In this document: positions 18,949 to 27,000 of the stretch, piece after piece
How positions within the stretch are numbered: position 1 is the first letter of the stretch
Layout: every line of letters starts with the position of its first letter
Source: Sansalvadorimonas sp965221135
GTDB taxonomy: Bacteria; Pseudomonadota; Gammaproteobacteria; Pseudomonadales; Endozoicomonadaceae
Direction: 5' to 3'
Assembly (NCBI GenBank): GCA_965221135.1
Contig: CBDCRZ010000030.1
Coordinates: 26,042-90,041, forward strand
DNA length: 64,000 nucleotides
Made by a program: the position numbers and the translations under genes
The notes under the pieces: model-generated
The model's database searches: none
Told to the model about the DNA's origin: nothing
Seen by the model: the letters and a program-made list of their open reading frames with translations, nothing else

Positions 18949-19140
18949 TCAGCGATGAATGTTCTTCATCACCTTCTCCACCCCTCGGCTGGCAATGTAG
19001 CTACCCATCCCCAGCTGGACGATACCGAGCAACTTCAACGCCAGTGTTTCACTTAAGTCCGGGGAAGCCCAGCCCATCCATCGACACATAATCAGCGCCG
19101 TAAACACCAGCATAACAATGGGTCGCCATATGGGCATTCG
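18949..19140 (-). pseudogene. Truncated holin (unit 4)
   Basis: C-terminal holin fragment; its upstream end differs from the others (ATGGGCATTCGCGTTGG replaces the usual join), which also breaks the small plus-strand ORF in this unit. Confidence 0.7.
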
Positions 19141-19487
19141 CGTTGGACCAAAGAGCTGAAAGTCTCGCGTTTTTTCTGGCATTCACTGGCGGTGGACGAT
19201 ACCGAAAATGGTCAACCTGAGAGTCAACCAAAAAAGTCAACCAGGTTGACTATTTCGAAGGGCTGAAAGGAGCTATGGTTGACCCGCTAACTATTTGCTA
19301 TTGCGGCCTTAAAAAGTCAACCCCGGTGTGAGTCTGTCGTCAGCGCTTTTGCGGTGCTCCGTACCCGCTGATTATTGAACCCTGCAGGCCCCCCGTAAAG
19401 ACCGGGTTTCTATCGTGGGGATGTTCCTCGCCGTTATCACGTTTGAGTCTATCCTCTTCACCTTCTTTTTTGGGGGTGAGTGACTAT

Positions 19488-21359
19488 ATGCTCTTTAAGT
19501 CATGCATTTGTATCTTGACGACCTCTATTGTCATCAGTCTGATTTCTCCCAATACCTTTTCCGGCAACAACAGGCTTCTCCATATACCTGCGCTTAAATC
19601 TAATCAACCGGTTTACCCGGTGCAAATTCATATCGACTCGACGGGAAGGGTCGCCATTCCGGGTACAAAGGGCACGCAAATCCACCCCCATGGAACAACA
19701 TCCTGTTCTGTGGTGAAGGCTGGCGATCAACACATTGTGCATTGCCAGGGAAAGGAACAAAACACACAACTCACACTCACACACGCAAAACAGGCATTCC
19801 CTCTTGTGATTGAAGGGAATGCCTTGACCCGTATTGAGGATAAATCGGGAGTTTGCAATATATTTTCTGAAGAGGGCGGTGAAATGTATATCCCTGACAT
19901 TCATTGCTCACTTCACTCCAGTACCGAACGGCTTTTTCCTGAACTAACACCTCTGAATAGCTGGACAAGTGACGAAAGCCATGAGCTTCAGACAAGCCCT
20001 TCACACTCAGAGAATTCCGGAGACTGGACATTCTGGGAGGATAACTTCCCCTGGGACAGCATTGAGGTTCAATCTGACACTGAACTTCTTCCTGCAGACA
20101 CTCCGGATACGCACACTCTCAGAGTCCGTCCAGGAAAAAAGCGCATTCACACAGGGGAGCACCCTTTTGTCTGCCCCGTTGAAGGCTGTAAAAAAGGCTT
20201 TACCCAATCCTGTCACCTCACCAGGCACAAGCGTATTCACACAGGGGAGCGACCTTTTGTCTGCCCCGTTGAAGGCTGCAACAGGGGCTTTACCCAATCC
20301 AGTAACCTCACCAGGCACAAGCGCACTCACACAGGGGAGCGCCCTTTTGTCTGCCCCGTTGAAGGCTGCAACAGGGGCTTTACCCAATCCAATAACCTCA
20401 CCAAGCACAAGCGCATTCACACAGGGGAGCGCCCTTTTGTCTGCCCCGTCGAAGGCTGCAAACAGGACTTTGCCCAATCAAGTCATCTCACCACTCACAA
20501 GCGCATTCACACAGGGGAGCGCCCTTTTGTCTGCCCCGTCGAAGGCTGTAAAAAAGGCTTTACCCACTCCAGTCACCTCACCAGGCACAAGGGTATTCAC
20601 ACAGGGGAGCGCCCTTTTGTCTGCCCCGTCGAAGGCTGCAAACAGGACTTTGCCCAATCAAGTCATCTCACCACTCACAAGCGCATTCACACAGGGGAGC
20701 GCCCTTTTGTCTGCCCCGTCGAAGGCTGTAAAAAAGGCTTTACCCACTCCAGTCACCTCACCAGGCACAAGGGTATTCACACAGGGGAGCGCCCTTTTGT
20801 CTGCCCCGTCGAAGGCTGTAAAAAAGGCTTTACCCGATCCAGTGACCTCACCAGGCACAAGCGCATTCACACAGGGGAGCGCCCTTTTGTCTGCCCCGTC
20901 GAAGGCTGTAAAAAAGGCTTTGCCCAATCCGGTGCCCTCACCGCCCACAAGCGCATCCACACAGGGGAGCGCCCTTTTGTCTGCCCCGTCGAAGGCTGCA
21001 AACAGGGCTTTACCCAATCCAGTGACCTCACCACCCACAAGCGCACTCACACAGGGGAGCGCCCTTTTGTCTGCCCCGTCGAAGGCTGCAAACAGGGCTT
21101 TACCAAATCCGGCACCCTCACCAGGCACAAGCGCATTCACACAGGGGAGCGCCCTTTTGTCTGCCCCGTTGAAGGTTGCAAACAGGGCTTTGCCCGATCC
21201 GGTGACCTCACCGCCCACAAGCGCATCCACACAGGGGAGCGCCCTTTTGTCTGCCCCGTCGAAGGCTGTAAAAAAAGCTTTGCCCAATCCAGTGCCCTCA
21301 CCAGGCACCAGCGCATTCACACAGGGAACAACACAAAATCCCATCTTTCTCTTGAGTGA
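19488..21359 (+). CDS. Secreted multi-C2H2 zinc-finger protein, unit 5 (A-type)
   Basis: Intact 623-residue protein. The preceding frame here (FLGVSDY) differs from the other copies, supporting the ATG of MLFKSC as the real start. The signal peptide and four-cysteine domain are as in the other A-types. Thirteen fingers have contact residues QHR, QNR, QNK, QHT, HHR, QHT, HHR, RDR, QAA, QDT, KTR, RDA, QAR. Fingers 4-5 and 6-7 are an exact 180-bp tandem duplication (QHT-HHR twice, both with the unusual KQDF and HKGIH). The tail reads TGNNTKSHLSLE. Confidence 0.95.
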   Translation: MLFKSCICILTTSIVISLISPNTFSGNNRLLHIPALKSNQPVYPVQIHIDSTGRVAIPGTKGTQIHPHGTTSCSVVKAGDQHIVHCQGKEQNTQLTLTHAKQAFPLVIEGNALTRIEDKSGVCNIFSEEGGEMYIPDIHCSLHSSTERLFPELTPLNSWTSDESHELQTSPSHSENSGDWTFWEDNFPWDSIEVQSDTELLPADTPDTHTLRVRPGKKRIHTGEHPFVCPVEGCKKGFTQSCHLTRHKRIHTGERPFVCPVEGCNRGFTQSSNLTRHKRTHTGERPFVCPVEGCNRGFTQSNNLTKHKRIHTGERPFVCPVEGCKQDFAQSSHLTTHKRIHTGERPFVCPVEGCKKGFTHSSHLTRHKGIHTGERPFVCPVEGCKQDFAQSSHLTTHKRIHTGERPFVCPVEGCKKGFTHSSHLTRHKGIHTGERPFVCPVEGCKKGFTRSSDLTRHKRIHTGERPFVCPVEGCKKGFAQSGALTAHKRIHTGERPFVCPVEGCKQGFTQSSDLTTHKRTHTGERPFVCPVEGCKQGFTKSGTLTRHKRIHTGERPFVCPVEGCKQGFARSGDLTAHKRIHTGERPFVCPVEGCKKSFAQSSALTRHQRIHTGNNTKSHLSLE

Positions 21360-21399
21360 CCATTCTCTGATAGCGCACGGACTGTATGGGGTGACAATA

Positions 21400-21445
21400 G
21401 GGTTATCAATATCTACATCTACAAATTTGTTTATATTGATAACCC
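21400..21445. repeat. 46-bp inverted repeat after unit 5
   Basis: Perfect-arm copy. Confidence 0.75.
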
Positions 21446-21462
21446 ATCTGGTGGGGAATGAT

Positions 21463-21660
21463 TCAGCGATGAATGTTCTTCATCACCTTCTCCACCCCTC
21501 GGCTGGCAATGTAGCCACCCATCCCCAGCGGGACGATACCGAGCAACTTCAACGCCAGTGTTTCACTTAAGTCCGGGGAAGCCCAGCCCATCCATCGACA
21601 CATAATCAGCGCCGTAAACACCAGCATAACAATGGGTCGCCATATGGGGCGCTGGACCAA
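21463..21660 (-). pseudogene. Truncated holin (unit 5)
   Basis: 65-residue fragment with a V at the second residue (VQRPIWRPIVML) and IVPLGMGG in place of IVQLGMGG. Confidence 0.75.
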
Positions 21661-21850
21661 AGAGCTGAAAGTCTCACGTTTGTTCTGGCATTCACTGGCG
21701 GTGGGCGATGCCGAAAATGGTCAACCTAAGGGTCAACCAAAAAAGTCAACCCGGTTGGCTATTGCCAAGGGCTGGAAGGAGCTTTGGTTGACCCGCCAAC
21801 TGATTGTTACTAACGATTTTTCGCAGTGTTGCGTACCGGCTGTTTATTAA
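21632..21850 (+). CDS. Small repeat-unit ORF, extended to 72 aa (before unit 6)
   Basis: Same frame as the 55-aa copies, but the usual stop codon is changed (CGCTAA to CGCCAA), so it runs on to 21850. Loss of the stop without other damage weakens the case for a protein under selection. Confidence 0.25.
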   Translation: MGRHMGRWTKELKVSRLFWHSLAVGDAENGQPKGQPKKSTRLAIAKGWKELWLTRQLIVTNDFSQCCVPAVY

Positions 21851-21953
21851 ACCCTGCAGGGGTCTCTAAAGACCGAGCATCTGCCGTGAGAATAGCCACT
21901 GCCATCATCACGTTTCAGTCTATCCTCTTCATCTTCTTTTTGGGGGCGGGTAT

Positions 21954-24095
21954 ATGTTCTTTAAGGCACGCATTGGTATCTTGACGACCTCTATTGCCAT
22001 CAGCCTGATTTCTCCCAATACCTTTTCCGGAAAAAACAAACTTATCCCTATACCTTCTATTAAACCTGATCAACCCGTTGACTCGGTGCAAATTCATATC
22101 GACTCGACAGGTGGTGTCACTATTCCAAGCACCGAAGGTACGCAAATCCACCCCCATGGAACAACGTCCTGTTCAGTGGCGAGGGCTGGCGATCAACACA
22201 GTGTGCATTGCCAGGGAAAGGAACAAAATACACAACTCACACTTGCACACGCACCGCAGGTATTACCTCTTGACATTGAAGCGAATACCTTGACCCGTAT
22301 TGAAGATGAATCGGGAGTTTGCCATGTGTTTTCTGACGAATTAGGGGAAGACTCCCACCCGGACATTGACTGCTCGTCTCACCCTGGTGCTGATCTGTTC
22401 CCTCCTGAATATCCGCATTTAAATAGCTGGATAAGACAGCACGACCATAAACTACAGGTAATGTCTTCCCCCTCTGAGGAATTCGGAAACAGCTCTGTGG
22501 GAGAAGATACCGCCCCCTGTGACAGCATTGAGGTTCAATCTGACACGGAGCTTCACCCGACAGGCACTCCTGATACGTACACACTCAGAGTCCGTCCTGG
22601 AAAAAAACGCACTCACACAGGGGAGCGCCCTTTTGTCTGCCCCGTCGAAGGCTGTAAAAAAGGCTTTACCCAATCCAGTAACCTCACCAATCACAAGCGC
22701 ATTCACACAGGGGAGCGCCCTTTTGTCTGCCCCGTCGAAGGCTGCAAACAGGCCTTTACCGAATCCGGTGCCCTCACCAGGCACAAGCGCATTCACACAG
22801 GGGAGCGCCCTTTTGTCTGCCCTGTCGAAGGTTGCAAACAGGGCTTTACCCAATCCAGTGCCCTCACCACCCACAAGCGCACTCACACAGGGGAGCGCCC
22901 TTTTGTCTGCCCCGTCGAAGGCTGCAAACAGAGCTTTACCCAATCCAGTCACCTCACCGCCCACAAGCGCACTCACACAGGGGAGCGCCCTTTTGTCTGC
23001 CCCGTCGAAGGCTGCAAACAGGGCTTTACCCAATCCAGTACCCTCACCATCCACAAGCGCATCCACACAGGGGAGCGCCCTTTTGTCTGCCCCGTCGAAG
23101 GCTGCAAACAGGGCTTTACCCATTCCAGTACCCTCACCACCCACAAGCGCACTCACACAGGGGAGCGCCCTTTTGTCTGCCCCGTCGAAGGCTGCAAACA
23201 GGGCTTTGCCCAATCCGGTGACCTCACCACCCACAAGCGCATCCACACAGGGGAGCGCCCTTTTGTCTGCCCCGTCGAAGGCTGCAAACAGAGCTTTACC
23301 CAATCCAGTCACCTCACCAGGCATCTGCGCATCCATACAGGGGAGCGCCCTTTTGTCTGCCCCGTCAAAGGCTGTAAACGGGGCTTTACCCAATCCAGTA
23401 CCCTCACCACCCACAAGCGCATTCACACAGGGGAGCGCCCTTTTGTCTGCCCCGTCGAAGGCTGCAAACAGGGCTTTACCAAATCCGGTGCCCTCACCAG
23501 GCACAAGCGCACTCACACAGGGGAGCGCCCTTTTGTCTGCCCCGTCGAAGGCTGCAAACAGGGCTTTGCCCGATCCGGTGACCTCACCACCCACAAGCGC
23601 ATTCACACAGGGGAGCGCCCTTTTGTCTGCCCCGTCGAAGGCTGCAAACAGGGCTTTGCCCGATCCGGTGACCTCACCACCCACAAGCGCATTCACACAG
23701 GGGAGCGCCCTTTTGTCTGCCCCGTCGAAGGCTGCAAACAGGGCTTTGCCCGATCCGGTGACCTCACCGCCCACATGCGCACTCACACAGGGGAGCGCCC
23801 TTTTGTCTGCCCCGTCGAAGGCTGCAAACAGAGCTTTACCCAATCCAGTAACCTCACCACCCACAAGCGCATTCACACAGGGGAGCGCCCTTTTGTCTGC
23901 CCCGTCGAAGGCTGCAAACAGGGCTTTACCCAATCCGGTGCCCTCACCACCCACAAGCGCACTCACACAGGGGAGCGCCCTTTTGTCTGCCCTGTCGAAG
24001 GCTGCAAACAGGGCTTTACCCAATCCAGTGCCCTCACCAGGCATCTGCGCATTCATACAGGGAACAACACAAAATCCCATCCTTCTCTTGAGTGA
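21954..24095 (+). CDS. Secreted multi-C2H2 zinc-finger protein, unit 6 (B-type), 16 fingers
   Basis: The longest member, 713 residues and intact. The B-type N-terminus MFFKARIGILTTSIAISLIS gives a signal peptide, then a domain with five cysteines. The sixteen fingers have contact residues QNN, EAR, QAT, QHA, QTI, HTT, QDT, QHR, QTT, KAR, RDT, RDT, RDA, QNT, QAT, QAR. Fingers 11-13 are near-identical (RSGDL), suggesting recent finger duplication. Finger 9 has CPVKGCKRGF. All zinc ligands are present. By analogy with eukaryotic C2H2 arrays it could contact up to about 48 bp, if all fingers bind. Confidence 0.95.
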   Translation: MFFKARIGILTTSIAISLISPNTFSGKNKLIPIPSIKPDQPVDSVQIHIDSTGGVTIPSTEGTQIHPHGTTSCSVARAGDQHSVHCQGKEQNTQLTLAHAPQVLPLDIEANTLTRIEDESGVCHVFSDELGEDSHPDIDCSSHPGADLFPPEYPHLNSWIRQHDHKLQVMSSPSEEFGNSSVGEDTAPCDSIEVQSDTELHPTGTPDTYTLRVRPGKKRTHTGERPFVCPVEGCKKGFTQSSNLTNHKRIHTGERPFVCPVEGCKQAFTESGALTRHKRIHTGERPFVCPVEGCKQGFTQSSALTTHKRTHTGERPFVCPVEGCKQSFTQSSHLTAHKRTHTGERPFVCPVEGCKQGFTQSSTLTIHKRIHTGERPFVCPVEGCKQGFTHSSTLTTHKRTHTGERPFVCPVEGCKQGFAQSGDLTTHKRIHTGERPFVCPVEGCKQSFTQSSHLTRHLRIHTGERPFVCPVKGCKRGFTQSSTLTTHKRIHTGERPFVCPVEGCKQGFTKSGALTRHKRTHTGERPFVCPVEGCKQGFARSGDLTTHKRIHTGERPFVCPVEGCKQGFARSGDLTTHKRIHTGERPFVCPVEGCKQGFARSGDLTAHMRTHTGERPFVCPVEGCKQSFTQSSNLTTHKRIHTGERPFVCPVEGCKQGFTQSGALTTHKRTHTGERPFVCPVEGCKQGFTQSSALTRHLRIHTGNNTKSHPSLE

Positions 24096-24135
24096 CCATT
24101 CTCTGATAGCGCACGGACTGTATGGGGTGACAATA

Positions 24136-24181
24136 GGGTTATCAATATCTACATCTATAAATTTGTTTCTATTGATAACCC
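24136..24181. repeat. 46-bp inverted repeat after unit 6
   Basis: Loop variant (CTATAAATTTGT) and right arm CTATTGATAACCC. Confidence 0.7.
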
Positions 24182-24198
24182 ATCTGGTGGGGAATGAT

Positions 24199-24396
24199 TC
24201 AGCGATGAATGTTCTTCATCACCTTCTCCACCCCTCGGCTGGCAATGTAGCTACCCATCCCCAGCTGGACGATACCGAGCAACTTCAACGCCAGTGTTTC
24301 ACTTAAGTCCGGGGAAGCCCAGCCCATCCATCGACACATAATCAGCGCCGTAAACACCAGCATAACAATGGGTCGCCATATGGGGCGCTGGGCCAA
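24199..24396 (-). pseudogene. Truncated holin (unit 6)
   Basis: 65-residue C-terminal fragment, lying only about 500 bp from the complete holin gene it resembles. Confidence 0.75.
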
Positions 24397-24535
24397 AGAG
24401 CTGAAAGTTTCGCGTCTGTTCTGGCATTCACTGGCGGTGGACGATGCCGAAAACGGTCAACCTGAGAGTCAACCAAAAAAGTCAACCAGGTTGACTTTTT
24501 GCAAGGGCTGGAAGGAGCTGTGGTTGACCCGCTAA
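24368..24535 (+). CDS. Small repeat-unit ORF, 55 aa (right end of array)
   Basis: Full 168-bp form, but here it is not followed by a zinc-finger gene; prophage sequence follows. Confidence 0.3.
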   Translation: MGRHMGRWAKELKVSRLFWHSLAVDDAENGQPESQPKKSTRLTFCKGWKELWLTR

Positions 24536-24539
24536 GTAT

Positions 24540-24890
24540 TTGTTATTGCAGGATTAAATGGAAAAAAGTCAACCAAAGTCAACCTGAAAGTCAACCCCGA
24601 TTTTGAGTCTGTCGCTCGCGTTTTTTCGCGCGGCTGAGCACCCGCACTCCCAGCTGTCCCCCAGGGTCCCCGGCTATCGCCGCGTGAGGGACTGTGTGGC
24701 TTTAATTTTCCACTCACAAGGGGCACCTCGCGTTTAAAACAGAAGGCTTACACAGCCGCTGGGTGCTGATCATGACCTACTTTTGTTCACCTCATTTACT
24801 CACAAAATCTGTGGATAAGTCTGTGAACAGAGAGAAACGGTAAGCACTCCGGGCATGTCAATCCGTTATGATTCACACTCAACATTTAAA
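24540..24890. other. Non-coding segment between the array and the prophage lysis genes
   Basis: Contains a further GTCAACC cluster (24566-24597). A GC-rich hairpin-like stretch (GCTCGCG...CGCGCGGCTGAGC) aligns with the CGCCAGCGCTTTTGCGG stretch upstream of the A-type zinc-finger genes. A single perfect DnaA-box sequence TGTGGATAA lies at 24810-24818. No convincing gene is present on either strand. Confidence 0.5.
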
Positions 24891-24891
24891 A

Positions 24892-25260
24892 CTAACGGCG
24901 CAAATTGCTGGCAACCTTCTCCAACCCCCGACTGGCAATGTAACCTCCAATACCAAGCTGCACGATTCCGAGCAGTTTCAACTCCAAATCTTCACTCAGA
25001 TCCGGGGAGGCCCAGCCCATCCATCGGCATACAATCAGTGCTGTAAACACCAGCATAACCAGTGGTCGCCAGCTTCTCTGCAGCCCACTCTCACCCTGGG
25101 CTTCCGCTTTGATCACGCCTGCCTGCTGGGCGAGTTCATCCAGCTCACCGTTAATGGCCATCTCTGTCAGGGTTTGCTTGGCTTGAGCGGCCTGGTTGGC
25201 ATCAGGAAATACCTTGTCGATAATCTTGCCGACTACCGGTAGTGCCGCCAGCCAACTCAT
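24892..25260 (-). CDS. Phage/GTA-type holin (3TM family)
   Basis: Protein of 122 residues that would form membrane lesions so the endolysin can reach the cell wall. The N-terminus MSWLAALPVVGKIIDKVFPD is typical of the family, then a charged helical middle (ANQAAQAKQTLTEMAINGEL). Two hydrophobic stretches follow: LVMLVFTALIVCRWMGW and LKLLGIVQLGIGGYIASRG. Its ATG overlaps the amidase stop by 4 bp. The seven truncated copies in the zinc-finger units match its C-terminal half, so this is the complete relative and probable source. Confidence 0.85.
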   Translation of the reverse strand: MSWLAALPVVGKIIDKVFPDANQAAQAKQTLTEMAINGELDELAQQAGVIKAEAQGESGLQRSWRPLVMLVFTALIVCRWMGWASPDLSEDLELKLLGIVQLGIGGYIASRGLEKVASNLRR

Positions 25261-25637
25261 GCTGCGTTCTCTCCGGTCATTCCTTCTTCACACAACCACT
25301 TGTCAATATTAAAGCAGGGACAGTCCTTGTCCCCATTCAAGTGGTAATGTCCTTTTACCACCACGTCCGGCCACAGTCCCTGACAGCCTGTGACAAGGAA
25401 CTTCAACATGCGCTTCTGCAGTACGGTGAAGTTGTCGTCCGGTTGACCATCGTCGTTCAGACCTCCCACCAGACAAATGCCCACACTCTGATGATTGTGA
25501 CCTTTGGCGTGAGCACCCCAGTCATCAACCGCCCTGCCCTGCTTCACAGAGCCATCCCGCTCAATCACCCAATGGTAACCGATATCGATAAAGGCTCGTT
25601 CCATCAGATGCCAGCGTTTGATGGTGTCAAAGGTCAC
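25257..25637 (-). CDS. N-acetylmuramoyl-L-alanine amidase (endolysin), N-terminus probably frameshifted
   Basis: Amidase_2-type peptidoglycan hydrolase, 126 residues from a GTG. Visible motifs are IGYHWVIERDG, GAHAKGHNHQSVGICLVGG and the ending KGHYHLNGDKDCPCFNID. The first zinc-ligand segment of the family (VVVHCSATKPSQD) is encoded just upstream in the same frame, but no start codon precedes it before a TGA. One more C in the CCCC run near 25690 would join it to a GTG start (GTG ACC CCC AAC ACC). The gene therefore looks frameshifted by one base and may be inactive. Confidence 0.75.
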   Translation of the reverse strand: MTFDTIKRWHLMERAFIDIGYHWVIERDGSVKQGRAVDDWGAHAKGHNHQSVGICLVGGLNDDGQPDDNFTVLQKRMLKFLVTGCQGLWPDVVVKGHYHLNGDKDCPCFNIDKWLCEEGMTGENAA

Positions 25638-25756
25638 ATCCTGACTGGGCTTGGTGGCGGAACAGTGGACGACGACGGTGTTGGGGTCACAGCATCGGAG
25701 AGTTTGTCGAGCTTGGTGTCGATCTGATCAAGCCGCTGTTGAATGACTTCGGTCAT
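25634..25756 (-). CDS. Small ORF, 40 aa, upstream of the endolysin
   Basis: MTEVIQQRLDQIDTKLDKLS is helical and coiled-coil-like, then a proline/serine tail. It overlaps the methyltransferase stop and the amidase start region. It may be a small phage protein, or its second half may be an artefact of the amidase frameshift. Confidence 0.4.
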   Translation of the reverse strand: MTEVIQQRLDQIDTKLDKLSDAVTPTPSSSTVPPPSPVRM

Positions 25757-27000
25757 CGTCAATTCCTCGTTCAGCCGCGACTTGGATAAACGTCAGGTTG
25801 CTCTCTTCGAGAGTGGCTTCCTTGCCGGTGTACTCTTCCCAACGTCGTACAATGACATCGACGTATTTGGGGGCGAGCTCTGTCAGTCTTGCCTGCCGAC
25901 CGGTTTTCTCACAGGCGATGAGCGTGCTGCCGGAACCGCCAAACAGATCCAGAACAATATCTTTGCTCTTGGAGGAATTACGAACGGCCCGTTCAACCAG
26001 CTCCACCGGTTTCATGGTGGGGTGAAGATCGTTTTTGACAGGCTTGTTGAAGAACCAGACATCACCCTGATCTCGGCCACCGCACCAGAAGTGATCGGTG
26101 CCTTCTTTCCAGCCGTAGAGAATGGGTTCGTACTGACGCTGGTAATCAGCCCGACCGAGAGTGAATGTGTTCTTGGCCCAGATCAGAAAGGTGGACCACT
26201 TACCACCGGCTCCTCGAAAGGCGCTTTGCAAGGTGTCCAACTCGGAAGATGACATGCAGACGTAGATTGCACCTTTGCAAACGGTGAGCATGTTGGTCAT
26301 AGCTGCCAGCAGAAAACCGTGAAACTCGTTACCCAGATTGTCGTTTTTAATGCGGCGATCTTTCTTGGCTTTGCCGTCTTTCTCTGGGTTGGCGTAATCC
26401 ACGTTGTAGGGCGGATCAGTGAATACCATGTCCGCCAGCTGGCCATCCATAAGCTTCTCTACGTCAGTCGATTCTGTGGCACTGCCGCAGAGCAGACGAT
26501 GAGAGCCGAGTATCCAGACGTCACCGGTTTTGCTGACCGGCTGTTCCTGTACCTCCGGCACCGCGTCGTCTTCGGTGTTGCCTTCGGGTTCTTCCAGGAG
26601 AAACCCATCAAGATCCTCATCGCTGAAGCCGAGAATATCCAAGTCAAAATCCTCTGCATCCAGCTGTTTCAGTTCTACTGCCAGTAGCTCCTCATCCCAA
26701 TCAGCCCAATGAGCAGACTGGTTAATCATGATGCGGAAAGCACGGATCTGGGTTTCCGTCAGATCATCTGCCAGAACAACTGGCACCTCGGCCAGATTGA
26801 GCTGCCGTGCAGCCTTGTAACGCAAATGCCCATCAACAATAAGGCCATTGCTTTTGGCAATGATGGGAACCTTGAACCTTGAACCCCATTTCCTTGATGG
26901 CCACACACATCTGATCAACAGCCTGATCATTACGACGGGGATTTTTGTCATACTCATCAAGCTGTGACAAAGGCCAGTATTCGATTTTAATTTTTGTCAT
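25728..27000 (-). pseudogene. ParB-like / DNA methyltransferase fusion, frameshifted
   Basis: A phage-type protein with a ParB/Srx-like N-terminus (IIAKSNGLIVDGHLRYKAAR) and a C-terminal DNA N-4/N-6 methyltransferase. Motifs are TDPPYNVDY (catalytic DPPY) and DLFGGSGSTLIACEKTGRQA (SAM-binding). The natural start is the ATG at 26998-27000 (MTKIKIEYWPLSQLDEYDKN). The 7-base unit CTTGAAC is duplicated near 26870-26884, shifting the frame between KEMGFKV and PIIAKS. An open frame of 410 residues starting within the N-terminus could still give the methyltransferase part. It overlaps the HNH gene by ATGA. Confidence 0.8.

Noticed and set aside
22452..24080. Antisense ORFs of 420-540 residues over the arrays
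   Set aside because: The same repeat periodicity keeps the minus strand open; the peptide has no recognisable family and no consistent start signal.
24810..24818. Replication origin suggested by a DnaA box next to GTCAACC repeats
   Set aside because: Only one box is present, with no AT-rich unwinding region or replication initiator gene close by; kept as a note only.
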